From NCBI GenBank assembly GCA_004297985.1, contig SCRA01000004.1, forward strand, positions 52,087 through 116,086: a stretch of 64,000 nucleotides of DNA. Reading direction: 5' to 3'. Below, piece after piece: positions 1 through 8,236 of this stretch. Positions within the stretch are counted from its first letter, which is position 1; each line of letters opens with the position of its first letter. This DNA comes from a bacterium (lineage in GTDB: Bacteria > Vulcanimicrobiota > Vulcanimicrobiia > Vulcanimicrobiales > SCRA01). The notes under the pieces were generated by a model, which worked only from the letters and a program-made list of their open reading frames with translations, was not told the DNA's origin and made no database searches. Made by a program: the position numbers and the translations under genes.

Positions 1-255
1 CACGCCCGCCGTAAAGACGCCCGCCGGTAAGAGCCAGGCCATCGGCTTACGGTCGGAGAGATGCCCGAAGAGCGGCTGCACGATCGCCGAGCTCAGGTTG
101 AAGGCGAAGACCAAGCCCGCCACCGCCTCGTAGGAGAGGCCCTTGTGAACCACCAGGAAGGGGAGCAACGCCGGGACGACGCCTTGGTAGATATCATTGC
201 AGAAGTGCCCGAGCGAGAGAACGGAGATCGAGCGCGCATGGATGCCGTGGGACAT
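1..255 (-). CDS. MFS transporter, fosmidomycin-resistance-like (3' part outside window)
   Basis: The first 85 residues of an inner-membrane major facilitator superfamily exporter are visible; the rest lies beyond the left edge. The start is ATG at 255. The N-terminus carries the segment SLGHFCNDIYQG, then a hydrophobic helix, then FGHLSDRKP, which is the MFS loop 2-3 signature (G-x-L-x-D-R-x). The H-F-x-N-D pattern in the first helix is typical of Fsr-like exporters, so efflux of a small drug or metabolite is likely but the substrate is unknown. It is divergent from a LysR regulator 73 bp away, the usual arrangement for a regulator and its target. Confidence 0.75.
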   Translation of the reverse strand, partial: MSHGIHARSISVLSLGHFCNDIYQGVVPALLPFLVVHKGLSYEAVAGLVFAFNLSSAIVQPLFGHLSDRKPMAWLLPAGVFTAGV

Positions 256-328
256 ACGGCCATTCTCGCACGGTCATTTCGATATGTCCAATATATTATG
301 GCGACTCTTATGATATGATTATCTTCTG
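256..328. promoter_or_regulatory. Divergent AT-rich promoter/operator between MFS and LysR genes
   Basis: This 73-bp gap is strikingly AT-rich compared with its surroundings. It contains interrupted dyads such as ATATGTCCAATATAT and TTATGATATGATTATC, the kind of T-N11-A dyad that LysR-type regulators bind. Both flanking genes start here in opposite directions, so the LysR protein probably represses its own gene and switches the transporter gene. Exact -10 and -35 boxes cannot be fixed by eye because several TA-rich hexamers fit. Confidence 0.5.
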
Positions 329-1219
329 ATGGAGCTTCGCCAGCTACGCTACTTTCTGGCCGTTGCCCAGCAGCGCCACTTCACGCACGCTGCCGAGCAC
401 GTCGGCATCGCACAGCCTGCGCTCTCGCAGCAGGTCCGCAGGCTGGAGGGCGAGTTGGGCGTGCGCCTCTTCGATCGCGATAATCGGCGCGTCGCGCTGA
501 CCGCGGCTGGGCAGGCCTTCCTCGACCACGCGGAGCGGGTCGTCGAGGCCGCCGATCAGGCCGTGGCGGAGATGGAGGGATTCTCCGGTGCGCTGCGCGG
601 GCGCGTGGTGATCGGCACGCTTCAATCGCTGAGCGAGCTCAAACTGCCGGCTATCCTCGCACGCTTCCATGGCCGCCATCCCCAGGTGGAGATCTCGCTG
701 CGCGAGGAGCCCAGCGACCGCATGCCCGCGATGCTGCTGGACGGAACGCTCGATATGGCGTTGCTGGACACCACGCGGCGCGCGATGCCCGCGGGCTTAG
801 CCGTCGAGAACGTCTACCACGACGAGTTGATGGTCGTGGTGGCGCCGGGGCACCCGCTGGCCAGGCGCAAGCGGGTTCCGCTGGAAGCACTGCGCGACGA
901 AGCGTTCGTACTCTATAAAGCCGGCTCCGGGCTGCGCACCGTCGTCGAGCGTGCCTGCAACGAGGTGGGCTTCAGCCCGCGCGGGGCCTTCGAGAGCGGC
1001 GACTGGTCGACGATCGGCGCGCTGGTGGCGGAGGGGCTCGGCGTCACCGTCCTCCCGCGGCATCTCGCGGAGCTCGCGGCCCCGCGCGTGGTACGGATCG
1101 CCGTCGACCCGCAGGGGCTGCTGCGCACGGTTGGGATCGCTTGGCGGCAGGGACGGCACCTCTCCGGCGCCGCCACGGCGCTGCTGACGCTGCTGCGTGA
1201 GGAGCTGCGCGTCGGCTAG
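329..1219 (+). CDS. LysR-family transcriptional regulator
   Basis: A 296-aa LysR-type regulator of normal family length. Residues 1-60 form the winged helix-turn-helix (MELRQLRYFLAVAQ, HFTHAAEHVGIAQPALSQQV, LGVRLFDR), and residues from about 90 form the periplasmic-binding-like effector domain. It is divergent from the MFS exporter at the window's left edge and most likely controls it in response to an unknown small molecule. Its stop codon shares the tetranucleotide CTAG (1216-1219) with the stop of the convergent phosphoesterase gene, so no terminator lies between them. Confidence 0.9.
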   Translation: MELRQLRYFLAVAQQRHFTHAAEHVGIAQPALSQQVRRLEGELGVRLFDRDNRRVALTAAGQAFLDHAERVVEAADQAVAEMEGFSGALRGRVVIGTLQSLSELKLPAILARFHGRHPQVEISLREEPSDRMPAMLLDGTLDMALLDTTRRAMPAGLAVENVYHDELMVVVAPGHPLARRKRVPLEALRDEAFVLYKAGSGLRTVVERACNEVGFSPRGAFESGDWSTIGALVAEGLGVTVLPRHLAELAAPRVVRIAVDPQGLLRTVGIAWRQGRHLSGAATALLTLLREELRVG

Positions 1220-2325
1220 CGTGCGAATAGCCGCGTCATCGGGCGCACGCCTTCACTCCAGTCGCCGGCGTGCGCCAGATAGGCGCGGATGCCGAAGGCG
1301 TCCTCGACGGTGCGCAGGAGCGAGTAGTGGTTGTATGGCGTGGAATCGGCCAGAGCGCGCCGCCCGTGGTTGGTGGCCACGATCGTGGGGATCAAGCCGC
1401 CGCCTTGATTGGCCGCGCGCGTGGGAGCGGAGCCACAGCAGCCTTGCGTGCCTTCGGCGCGCGCGTCGTCGTCGTTCTCGTCGAAGGTAAGCACCACGGC
1501 CACGTTGGCAGAGGACTTCCAGGCGGGGGAGGCCTCGATGGCGTGCATCAGGCGCGCCACCATGGCGTCACCGCGGGCGATGCGCTGCTGGCGATTGGTG
1601 CTGGCGCAGTCGGCCGGCACGTTGGGCCCGGGATGTAGGCCGTGCATGTCGTCGCACTGATCGGGCACCACGAAGGCGAAATTCGGCAGCGACGAAGATG
1701 CGAGATCTCGCTGGAGCCGGTCGAGCGGCGAGATATGGCTCCAGAACGACGGCTCGCTGCGCAACGCGCGGAAGTTCAGAAACGGGTTGTGCTTCGCGGC
1801 ATAGAGCGCCGCGGGACGGTTCGCACCGGCTGCGCTGAAGATCGCGTCGGGTGTCGCGGGGTCGAATCCGCCGAAGTAGCCGCGCCAGGTCAGTTTCGCC
1901 TGCTCCAATTGGGAGGGCAGGCTCTGCGCGTCGACGGTGTGATCGGCGTAGCCGGGTTGGTACGCGTTGCCGCAGTGCTCGTCCATGCGGCGCGCCGTGC
2001 AGTAGAACGCGTCGTCGTCCTGGATCCCGAAGGTGTCCCCGCCGATCATTGCCACGTAGTTGGGCTCGCTGGGGTGGGTCTCGGCGTAGAAGCGAGTGGC
2101 ACTCCGGTACTCGCGCGCGAGCGCCGTGATCGCGGGGGCGTTGCTATTGCCGATGATGGCGCCGGAGCCCTCGTTCTCCTCGACGATCACGATGATGTGA
2201 TCGTAGCGAGGCACGGCGAGATCGGCCGGCTGCGGGTCGTAGGAGGACGCCGCCGCGGCTGGCAGCGTCATCCACGCCGCCAGCACGAGAAGGAACGTGA
2301 GCACGAGGCGTGCGGCGAACGTCAT
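1216..2325 (-). CDS. Secreted phosphoesterase (acid phosphatase / phospholipase C-like family)
   Basis: A 369-aa protein with a Sec signal peptide (hydrophobic core to about residue 26, ending in AAAASS). The mature part has features of the phosphoesterase family that includes AcpA acid phosphatase and bacterial phospholipase C: HIIVIVEENEG near the start, HPSEPNYVAMIGG, a FDENDDD acidic cluster and a C-terminal YNHYSLLRTVEDAFG. These supply the metal-binding Glu/Asn/Asp/His ligands. It probably releases phosphate from extracellular phosphoesters; the substrate cannot be told from sequence. A GAAGG ribosome-binding site sits just before ATG 2325. It lies downstream of glnA on the same strand. 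Confidence 0.8.
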   Translation of the reverse strand: MTFAARLVLTFLLVLAAWMTLPAAAASSYDPQPADLAVPRYDHIIVIVEENEGSGAIIGNSNAPAITALAREYRSATRFYAETHPSEPNYVAMIGGDTFGIQDDDAFYCTARRMDEHCGNAYQPGYADHTVDAQSLPSQLEQAKLTWRGYFGGFDPATPDAIFSAAGANRPAALYAAKHNPFLNFRALRSEPSFWSHISPLDRLQRDLASSSLPNFAFVVPDQCDDMHGLHPGPNVPADCASTNRQQRIARGDAMVARLMHAIEASPAWKSSANVAVVLTFDENDDDARAEGTQGCCGSAPTRAANQGGGLIPTIVATNHGRRALADSTPYNHYSLLRTVEDAFGIRAYLAHAGDWSEGVRPMTRLFAR

Positions 2326-2383
2326 GCCTTCGATGATGACTTGTCCACCTTAAGGCGAGATGAAAAATTGGGCTCAAGGCCTT

Positions 2384-3865
2384 CTAGATATCGTAGTACA
2401 GGAAAAATTCGTAGGGATGCGGGCGGATCTCCACGGGGCGCAGCTCGCGCTCGACTTTGTAGTCGATCCAGAGCTGGATGAAGTCCTCGCTGAAGACCCC
2501 GCCCTCGGTGAGGAAGGCGTGATCCTTTTCGAGTGCAGCCAGAGACTCGCGCAGCGATCCGGGGACGCTGCGGATCTTCGCGGCCTCCTCCGACGGGAGC
2601 TCGTAGATGTTCGTGTCCATGGGGCCGAAGCCGGCCTTCACGGGGTCGATCTTCCGCTTGATGCCGTCGAGGCCGGCCATCAGGCAGGCGGCGAAGGCCA
2701 GGTAGGGATTGGCGGTTGGGTCGGGCGGGCGGAACTCGAGGCGCTTGGCCTTTGGATTCCCCTGGAAGAACATGGGGATGCGAATGGCCGCAGAGCGGTT
2801 GCGTGCCGAGAACGCCACGTTCACGGGTGCCTCGTAGTGCGGCACGAGCCGCTTGTACGAGTTGGTGGTGGGCGCGCAGAAGGCCAGCAGCGCGTCGATG
2901 TGCGTCAGCAGCCCGCCGATGTAGTAGAGCATGGTCTGGGAGCACTCGGCGTAGCCCTTGGCGTCGTAGAAGAGCGGTTTGCCGCCCTTCCAGAGCGACT
3001 GGTGGACGTGCATCCCCGAGCCGTTGTCGCCGAAGAGCGGCTTGGGCATGAAGGTCGCCGTCTTGCCGTTGCGCGCCGCGACGTTCTTGACGACGTACTT
3101 GAACGTCATCAGGTTGTCGGCCGTCTTCAACAGCGTGTTGAAGCGGAAGTCGATCTCCGCCTGGCCGCCGGTGGCCACTTCGTGGTGGTGCATCTCGACG
3201 TCGATGCCCCACTCCTTGAGCACGAGCGCCATCTCGGCGCGTAGATCCGCACCTTTGTCGCTGGGTGAGACCGGGTAGTAGCCCTCTTTGGGGCGGATCG
3301 TGTAGCCCTTGTTCTGATCGCCGTCCAGGCCGCTGTTCCAGTGCGCCTCCTCCGAGTCGACGGAGTAGCCCACGGTGTGCTGCTGGTTCTCGTACGACAC
3401 CTTATCGAAGATGTAGAACTCCGCCTCCGGCCCGAAGTAGGCCGTGTCGGCGACGCCGATCTTCTTGACGTGCTCCTCCGCGCGGCGCGCGATGAAGCGC
3501 GGGTCGCGCTCGTACCAGGAGCCTTTCATGGGATCCCAGACGTCGCAGATCAGCGAGAGCGTGGGGACTTGGCGGAAGGTGTCCAGTTGCGCGGTCGTGG
3601 CGTCCGGCTTGAGGATCATGTCGGACTCGTGGATCGACTGGAAGCCGCGAATGCTGGACCCGTCGAAGCCGATACCGCTGCTGAGGGTCCCCTCGTCTAC
3701 CTGATCGGCAGGGAGGGTGGTGTGCTGCCACATTCCCGGCACGTCGACGAACTTGAAGTCAACCATCCTGATGCCGTGGCGTTTGATGAACTCCACGACA
3801 TCCTTTGCGGCAGAGATCGGCTTACCGTTGCTCGGTTTGGCCGCACTGCGCTCTCCAACGATCAT
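2384..3865 (-). CDS. glnA: Glutamine synthetase, type I (beta-like)
   Basis: This 493-aa enzyme makes glutamine from glutamate, ammonia and ATP in the cytoplasm. The start ATG at 3865 is fixed by a strong AGGAGGT about 5 nt upstream; longer in-frame extensions have no such site. Residue D68 lies in FDGSSIRGF, followed by ESDMILKPD, AEFYIFDK, NRSAAIRIP and FRPPDPTANPYLAFAA, all catalytic-core signatures. Tyr at about 421 in NIYELPSEEA matches the adenylylation site of GSI-beta enzymes, and the GFQS sequence lacks the feedback Arg of GSI-alpha. A second, alpha-like glutamine synthetase lies at 49147-50469. No adenylyltransferase or PII gene is in the window. Confidence 0.95.
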   Translation of the reverse strand: MIVGERSAAKPSNGKPISAAKDVVEFIKRHGIRMVDFKFVDVPGMWQHTTLPADQVDEGTLSSGIGFDGSSIRGFQSIHESDMILKPDATTAQLDTFRQVPTLSLICDVWDPMKGSWYERDPRFIARRAEEHVKKIGVADTAYFGPEAEFYIFDKVSYENQQHTVGYSVDSEEAHWNSGLDGDQNKGYTIRPKEGYYPVSPSDKGADLRAEMALVLKEWGIDVEMHHHEVATGGQAEIDFRFNTLLKTADNLMTFKYVVKNVAARNGKTATFMPKPLFGDNGSGMHVHQSLWKGGKPLFYDAKGYAECSQTMLYYIGGLLTHIDALLAFCAPTTNSYKRLVPHYEAPVNVAFSARNRSAAIRIPMFFQGNPKAKRLEFRPPDPTANPYLAFAACLMAGLDGIKRKIDPVKAGFGPMDTNIYELPSEEAAKIRSVPGSLRESLAALEKDHAFLTEGGVFSEDFIQLWIDYKVERELRPVEIRPHPYEFFLYYDI

Positions 3866-3989
3866 GATACCTCCTGGTGAAGGGCTTACGCATAAGAGTA
3901 TGGCGCGCCCGTGCCGGAGGCATTTGGACATTCCGATAAGCGGGGGCGAGGGGCGTTCGACGTTTGGCACCCCCCGCGGCTCACGTCCG

Positions 3990-5942
3990 CTAGCGGCGGC
4001 GGAGTCCCTGCAGGAGCGTCGTGTGGACCACTCCGCGGCCGAACAGGCGCGAGAGCGCCTGGTGGCCGACGGCCGCCGGACGATCCGCGCGTAGGAAGCC
4101 GTCACCCACGGTGCGCGGGCCCGTCGCTTGCGGCAGGCGCGCGATGGAGGCTGGGCCGGTGATCGAGGCGGGCGGCGTACCGCCGGCCTGTGCGGCGAGC
4201 GTGATGGCATATTGCGCCAGCGTTGCTGCGCCCGGACCGGAGCCGGCCGGCGGGTTCCCCATGCCCGCCACGAAGAGCACGTTCGTGGGCATCGGGTTGC
4301 CGGTGACCGTGCAGCCGATCTTATTGCTCACGGGCGCGCATTCGCTCACCGGGACCATGGCGGTTTGCGCCGCGTAGCCGCCGACGATGCCCGCGCTCCC
4401 CGACGTATCGAACGCGCTGAAGCTATCCTGTCCAGTTGTCGTCCCGCTGATGGGAATGAAGTTGGCCGATCCCGCGTAGAGCGAAAGCGTCTGCGAGCCG
4501 GTCGTGGCGGAGAGGCTGCCGCCGCTCAGCGACGATGGCGGCTGAGGGCCGGGGAACGAGAAGGTCGCGGTATGGTTGACGAGGTTGCACGAGACGTTCG
4601 GCTCGGGGCTGATCTGCTGGCAGGGCGAGGGAATCGTGTATTGCCCGTAACTGTTGTCGAAGGCGTCCTGATTGCTCTGTGCCGTGTATGCATAGACGCT
4701 GCCGCCCAGCGGCCCGTACTTCTGTGATGCGGCGACGGCCATCTCGAAGTCGTCGAACAACTGGGTGAACGACGAGTAGCCCGTGGCCGCGAGCACCTCG
4801 TTGACGCCGCTGTTGTTGGGGCCCGCATCAGAATTGGCGATGACCTGCCGGAGGGCGCCGGCGCCCTTCTGGTCCATCACCCAGCGCCAGAAGAGGTAGG
4901 CGGCGCCGTAGTTCCCCGCCGTGTAGTTGTAGATCGACATCGGACAGTTGGCCGAGGTCGCCGTCGGTGCGCAGTCGAGTCCCTCGAACGACGTCAACGA
5001 GTAGTTCGAGGGCGCGTTGACGTAGGCGAAGGCGTAGCGGATGGGATCGCCGCTGGGGCCTGGGCTCGAGGGATAGGCTAGGTCCTCGGCCAGCATGGAG
5101 AAGCCTTCGTCGATCCACGAGGGGTCCCGTACCTGGACTCCTGTGCTGGCGAAGACCGCATAGGTCTTGTTGATGGCGTGGAGCATGTGCTGGAACTCGT
5201 GGGCCTCGGTGCGCAGCACGTCACCGTTGAGATAGAACGATTGCGGCATCGACCCCGGCGGCTCTGCGAAGAAGACCTGTGCTTCGTTGGAGTAGGACGC
5301 GGTGCAGCGCGCAGATGCATTCGAGACGAGGTCGAGCGCGTTGAAGTACCCGCCTTCGCCGGTGCCCAGCTTGTCGGTGACCACCATGTCGATCTGCGCG
5401 CCGTTGCCGTTGTTGCCGTTGCCGCTCGAGAAGTTGGGTTGGTTCACGTACTGGCTGGCCGGGAGCGTGCTTCCGTTGTTGTCGCACTCGCTGAAGGTAT
5501 ACTGGCTCTGTTGAGAACCGAGCCAGGGAAACGTGGTGTTGCCGAAATACGTCGTGTCGGCGGTATAGATCGCATCGAAGTCCGTCGCGATCTGCTGCCA
5601 CTGGGTCTGCGTGAGTTGGCCTTGGTCGGCATTGTCGATCCAGACGTTGAGGTGCGTACCTTGCGCGAGCAGGGTCGTGGCAACGCTTTCGTAGGTGACG
5701 TTGGAGGTGCCGATGGTGGCAACCGAGAGACACCACGTGCGCGCCGCGCCGAGCGCGTACGCGGTGCCCGTGCCGGGCGCCGGGGGCGGCTGGCACGAAC
5801 CCGACACCGATGGGGTGCTCGAGGGCAAGGGACCGGGGTTCGGTGTGGTTCCCCCTCCGCCTCCGCCGCCGCAGGACGCTAGCCCGAGCGTACCTCCGAC
5901 GAGCAGCGCGAGCGACAGATAACGGATGGACGACGACACCAC
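3990..5942 (-). CDS. Secreted lipoprotein zinc metallopeptidase, M30 (hyicolysin)-like
   Basis: A 650-aa secreted protein. The chosen start is GTG 5942 (another GTG follows at 5939) because GGAGGA lies 6 nt upstream; an ATG at 6017 would overlap btuC. The N-terminus is a lipoprotein signal with lipobox LASC (Cys at about 24), followed by a Gly run and a Pro/Ser/Thr-rich linker. HEFQH at about residues 248-252 is an HExxH zinc site, and WIDEGFSMLAEDL downstream can supply the third ligand, a pattern seen in M30-type peptidases. It probably degrades external protein from the cell surface. The C-terminal ~200 residues are beta-rich with no recognised domain. glnA follows 124 bp downstream on the same strand. 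Confidence 0.75.
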   Translation of the reverse strand: MVSSSIRYLSLALLVGGTLGLASCGGGGGGGTTPNPGPLPSSTPSVSGSCQPPPAPGTGTAYALGAARTWCLSVATIGTSNVTYESVATTLLAQGTHLNVWIDNADQGQLTQTQWQQIATDFDAIYTADTTYFGNTTFPWLGSQQSQYTFSECDNNGSTLPASQYVNQPNFSSGNGNNGNGAQIDMVVTDKLGTGEGGYFNALDLVSNASARCTASYSNEAQVFFAEPPGSMPQSFYLNGDVLRTEAHEFQHMLHAINKTYAVFASTGVQVRDPSWIDEGFSMLAEDLAYPSSPGPSGDPIRYAFAYVNAPSNYSLTSFEGLDCAPTATSANCPMSIYNYTAGNYGAAYLFWRWVMDQKGAGALRQVIANSDAGPNNSGVNEVLAATGYSSFTQLFDDFEMAVAASQKYGPLGGSVYAYTAQSNQDAFDNSYGQYTIPSPCQQISPEPNVSCNLVNHTATFSFPGPQPPSSLSGGSLSATTGSQTLSLYAGSANFIPISGTTTGQDSFSAFDTSGSAGIVGGYAAQTAMVPVSECAPVSNKIGCTVTGNPMPTNVLFVAGMGNPPAGSGPGAATLAQYAITLAAQAGGTPPASITGPASIARLPQATGPRTVGDGFLRADRPAAVGHQALSRLFGRGVVHTTLLQGLRRR

Positions 5943-6015
5943 GAAGAGTCCTCCAGACGGGCGAACCAGCGGCATAACGTTCTGAGAGCAGCAGAGGTGC
6001 CCCCTGTCGAACCCC

Positions 6016-7029
6016 ATGAGAATGGTATCGGCCGTCCACTCGTCGTCACGGCGCGCGGCGACGCTCTGTGCGCTCGCTCTCGTCTTCGCCGCAGCGCTCG
6101 CCGTTGGGGCCGGGGTCGGCGCGGTACGCTACCCGCCCGAGGCCATCGTGCGCGCGGCTCTCCACCCATTCGGCGCCGGCGGAGCAGACCAAGTGCTCTG
6201 GATGCTGCGTTTTCCGCGCGTGCTGATGGCCGCCCTCGTAGGGGCGGCGCTCTCGCTTGCCGGAGCGCTCCTCCAAGGCATGTTGCGCAATCCGCTGGTC
6301 GACCCCTACCTCACCGGGGCGAGCGCCGGCGCCGCCTGCGCGGTCGCGGTGGCATTGGTCTTCGGTTTCGCGCTTCCGGCGCTTCCCTTGGTGGCCTTCG
6401 TGGCGGCACTGGCGACGGCGGCTTTCGTGGCGGCCTTGGCGCGCACGGGGAGCGGCATCTCCGCCGAGCGGCTGATCCTCGCCGGCGTCTCGCTCTCGGC
6501 GCTCTTCGCGGGGGTCGTGACGCTGGTGCTCGTCATGGCACCGCCTTCCAGCACCTCGCTGGGTATCTTGGCATGGCTGGGCGGGAGCCTCTCCGGGCGC
6601 AGTTGGCCCGAGCTCTCGTGGGCGGCGCTCTACGCCTTGGTCGGTGCCGCTGCGGCGCTATCGCTGGCCCCTGCGCTCAACGCATTGCGCCTGGGCGAGG
6701 AACGCGCGCGAGCGCTGGGCGTCAACGTCGACCGCGCGCATTGGGGTATCCTGGGTTCTGCCGCACTGCTCACCGCTGCCGCGGTCAGCGTCTCGGGGAT
6801 GGTGGGCTTCGTCGGCTTGATCGTTCCGCACGTGGCGCGGCGCATGGTGGGGAGCGACGCGCGCTGGATGCTCCCGGCCTGTGCGCTGGTGGGGGCGATC
6901 CTCGTTGTCGCGGCCGACGCGCTCTCGCGGGCGCTGGTGCCGCCGATCGAGCTGCCCTTGGGCGTGCTGCTCTCACTGCTGGGTGTGCCGGCGTTTCTCT
7001 ACTTGGCCTTCCATCGGAGAGCGGCGTGA
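6016..7029 (+). CDS. btuC: Cobalamin/iron-siderophore ABC transporter permease (FecCD family)
   Basis: A 337-aa polytopic inner-membrane permease with about nine or ten hydrophobic helices. FecCD signatures include GALLQGMLRNPLVDPYLTG and, near the end, GMVGFVGLIVPHVARRMVG, the ABC-coupling segment. It forms the channel of a type II importer with the ATPase encoded next. The family also carries siderophores and heme; vitamin B12 is inferred from the surrounding BtuB, BtuF and cob genes. ATG 6016 and ATG 6022 are both possible starts and neither has a clear ribosome-binding site. The stop overlaps the GTG of btuD by GTGA. Confidence 0.85.
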   Translation: MRMVSAVHSSSRRAATLCALALVFAAALAVGAGVGAVRYPPEAIVRAALHPFGAGGADQVLWMLRFPRVLMAALVGAALSLAGALLQGMLRNPLVDPYLTGASAGAACAVAVALVFGFALPALPLVAFVAALATAAFVAALARTGSGISAERLILAGVSLSALFAGVVTLVLVMAPPSSTSLGILAWLGGSLSGRSWPELSWAALYALVGAAAALSLAPALNALRLGEERARALGVNVDRAHWGILGSAALLTAAAVSVSGMVGFVGLIVPHVARRMVGSDARWMLPACALVGAILVVAADALSRALVPPIELPLGVLLSLLGVPAFLYLAFHRRAA

Positions 7030-7799
7030 TCGAGGTTCGCAACGTCGCGCTGGCATACGGCACGTGCGTCTTCTTGCGCGACGTCTCGTTCGCGCTCGCG
7101 CCGGGCGAGGTGTTGGCGCTGGTCGGACCCAACGGCGTGGGGAAGACCACGCTGCTGCGCGCGATGGCCGGTCTCCACGCCCCGGCAGAGGGCGAGATCG
7201 CGCTCGATGGCCACGTGCTCCAGGCGATCGCACCGCGTGCGCGTGCGCGTGAGGTCGCGCTCGTCTCAGCCGACGGGCCGATCGTCGAGGGCGTGACGGT
7301 GCGCGAGCTGGTCAGCGCGGGACGCCTGCCGTATCGCCCGTGGTGGCGCTGGTCCCCCGCTCCCGAGGATGCCGGAGCCGTCGACGAGGCGCTGGCGCGC
7401 ACGGAGCTGTCGCGGCACGCGGAGCGCCCGTTCCTGGCGCTCTCCAGCGGTGAGCGCCAGCGGGTCTGGATCGCACTGGCCCTGGCACAGCGAGCACGTA
7501 CGCTGCTGCTCGACGAGCCCACCAGCCATCTCGACGTTCGCCATGCCTTCGAGGCGCTGCGGCTGGTGCGCGCCTTCGCCGCGCAGGGACACGCGGCGAC
7601 CGTGGTACTTCACGATCTCAATCTCGCCGCCGCCTTCGCCGACCGCATCGCGCTGTTTGGTGCGGGGCGGCTGCTGCGTTGCGGAACGCCGGAAGAGGCG
7701 CTGGACGAGGCGCTGTTGCGCACGGCCTATGGCGTGCGCATCGATGTTCAACGGCGGACAGATGGGCGCGTCGTGGCTTTCGCGAACCCCAACGCATGA
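7026..7799 (+). CDS. btuD: Cobalamin ABC transporter ATP-binding protein
   Basis: A 257-aa cytoplasmic ATPase that powers the BtuC permease. The start is GTG 7026, overlapping the btuC stop by GTGA, which places the first residues as VIEVRNVALAYG. Walker A is GPNGVGKTT (about residues 34-42), the ABC signature is LSSGERQRV, Walker B is TLLLDEPTSHLD, and the H-loop is VLHDLNLAA. These match ABC proteins of the BtuD/FepC/HmuV group. Translation is probably coupled to btuC, and its stop overlaps the next gene's ATG. Confidence 0.88.
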   Translation: MIEVRNVALAYGTCVFLRDVSFALAPGEVLALVGPNGVGKTTLLRAMAGLHAPAEGEIALDGHVLQAIAPRARAREVALVSADGPIVEGVTVRELVSAGRLPYRPWWRWSPAPEDAGAVDEALARTELSRHAERPFLALSSGERQRVWIALALAQRARTLLLDEPTSHLDVRHAFEALRLVRAFAAQGHAATVVLHDLNLAAAFADRIALFGAGRLLRCGTPEEALDEALLRTAYGVRIDVQRRTDGRVVAFANPNA

Positions 7800-8236
7800 T
7801 GGAAGAGGGAGCTGCGCTCGGAATCACGCGCGATTGCGCGCAAGAGATGTTGGGTGAGCTGGCGCTGGCGCGCCTCTTCGCTTTCTCCGTGCGCGAGCTG
7901 GCCGCGGGACTCTGCGTGATGGAGGCGCCTTTCGACGAGCTCTTCCTGCGGCCTGGGGATCTGGTCAGCGGCCCGATCTACATGGCGCTCGCCGATGCCG
8001 CCGTCTGGATCGCGCTGATGACGATCATCGGCCCCGTGCGCATGGCTGTGACTAGCGAGATGACCACGAACTTCCTGCGCGGCGCCGTGCGTCGCGATGT
8101 CATCTGTACCGCGCACATCGTCGCCCTGCACGACGGTCTGGCCGAGGCGACGGCCTCTTGCGTCGACGATGAAGGCACGCTGCTCACGCACCACACGGCT
8201 ACGTACAGCCTGCCTAGCCCTCTACGCGAACGCTGA
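7796..8236 (+). CDS. PaaI-type hotdog-fold thioesterase
   Basis: A 146-aa protein in the hotdog thioesterase superfamily. The start ATG 7796 overlaps the btuD stop (ATGA). The central segment GDLVSGPIYMALADAAVWIA is the position of the long hotdog helix that in PaaI-like enzymes reads HGG-x-L-A-D-x-A; here the HGG is replaced by SGP. Strands with TSEMTTNFLR and CTAHIVALHDGLAEA follow. It probably hydrolyses an acyl-CoA or other thioester. Why it is the third gene of a B12 transporter operon is unknown. Its 3' end overlaps the convergent glucoamylase gene by 23 bp. Confidence 0.7.
   Translation: MMEEGAALGITRDCAQEMLGELALARLFAFSVRELAAGLCVMEAPFDELFLRPGDLVSGPIYMALADAAVWIALMTIIGPVRMAVTSEMTTNFLRGAVRRDVICTAHIVALHDGLAEATASCVDDEGTLLTHHTATYSLPSPLRER

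Noticed and set aside
2360..3880. Long open frames on the plus strand opposite glnA
   Set aside because: They are antisense shadows produced by high GC; glnA has full family motifs and a strong ribosome-binding site, while the plus-strand frames have none.
5997..7025. Upstream extension of the btuD frame across btuC
   Set aside because: It runs out of frame through btuC with Arg-rich nonsense sequence; GTG 7026 gives a normal ABC protein.
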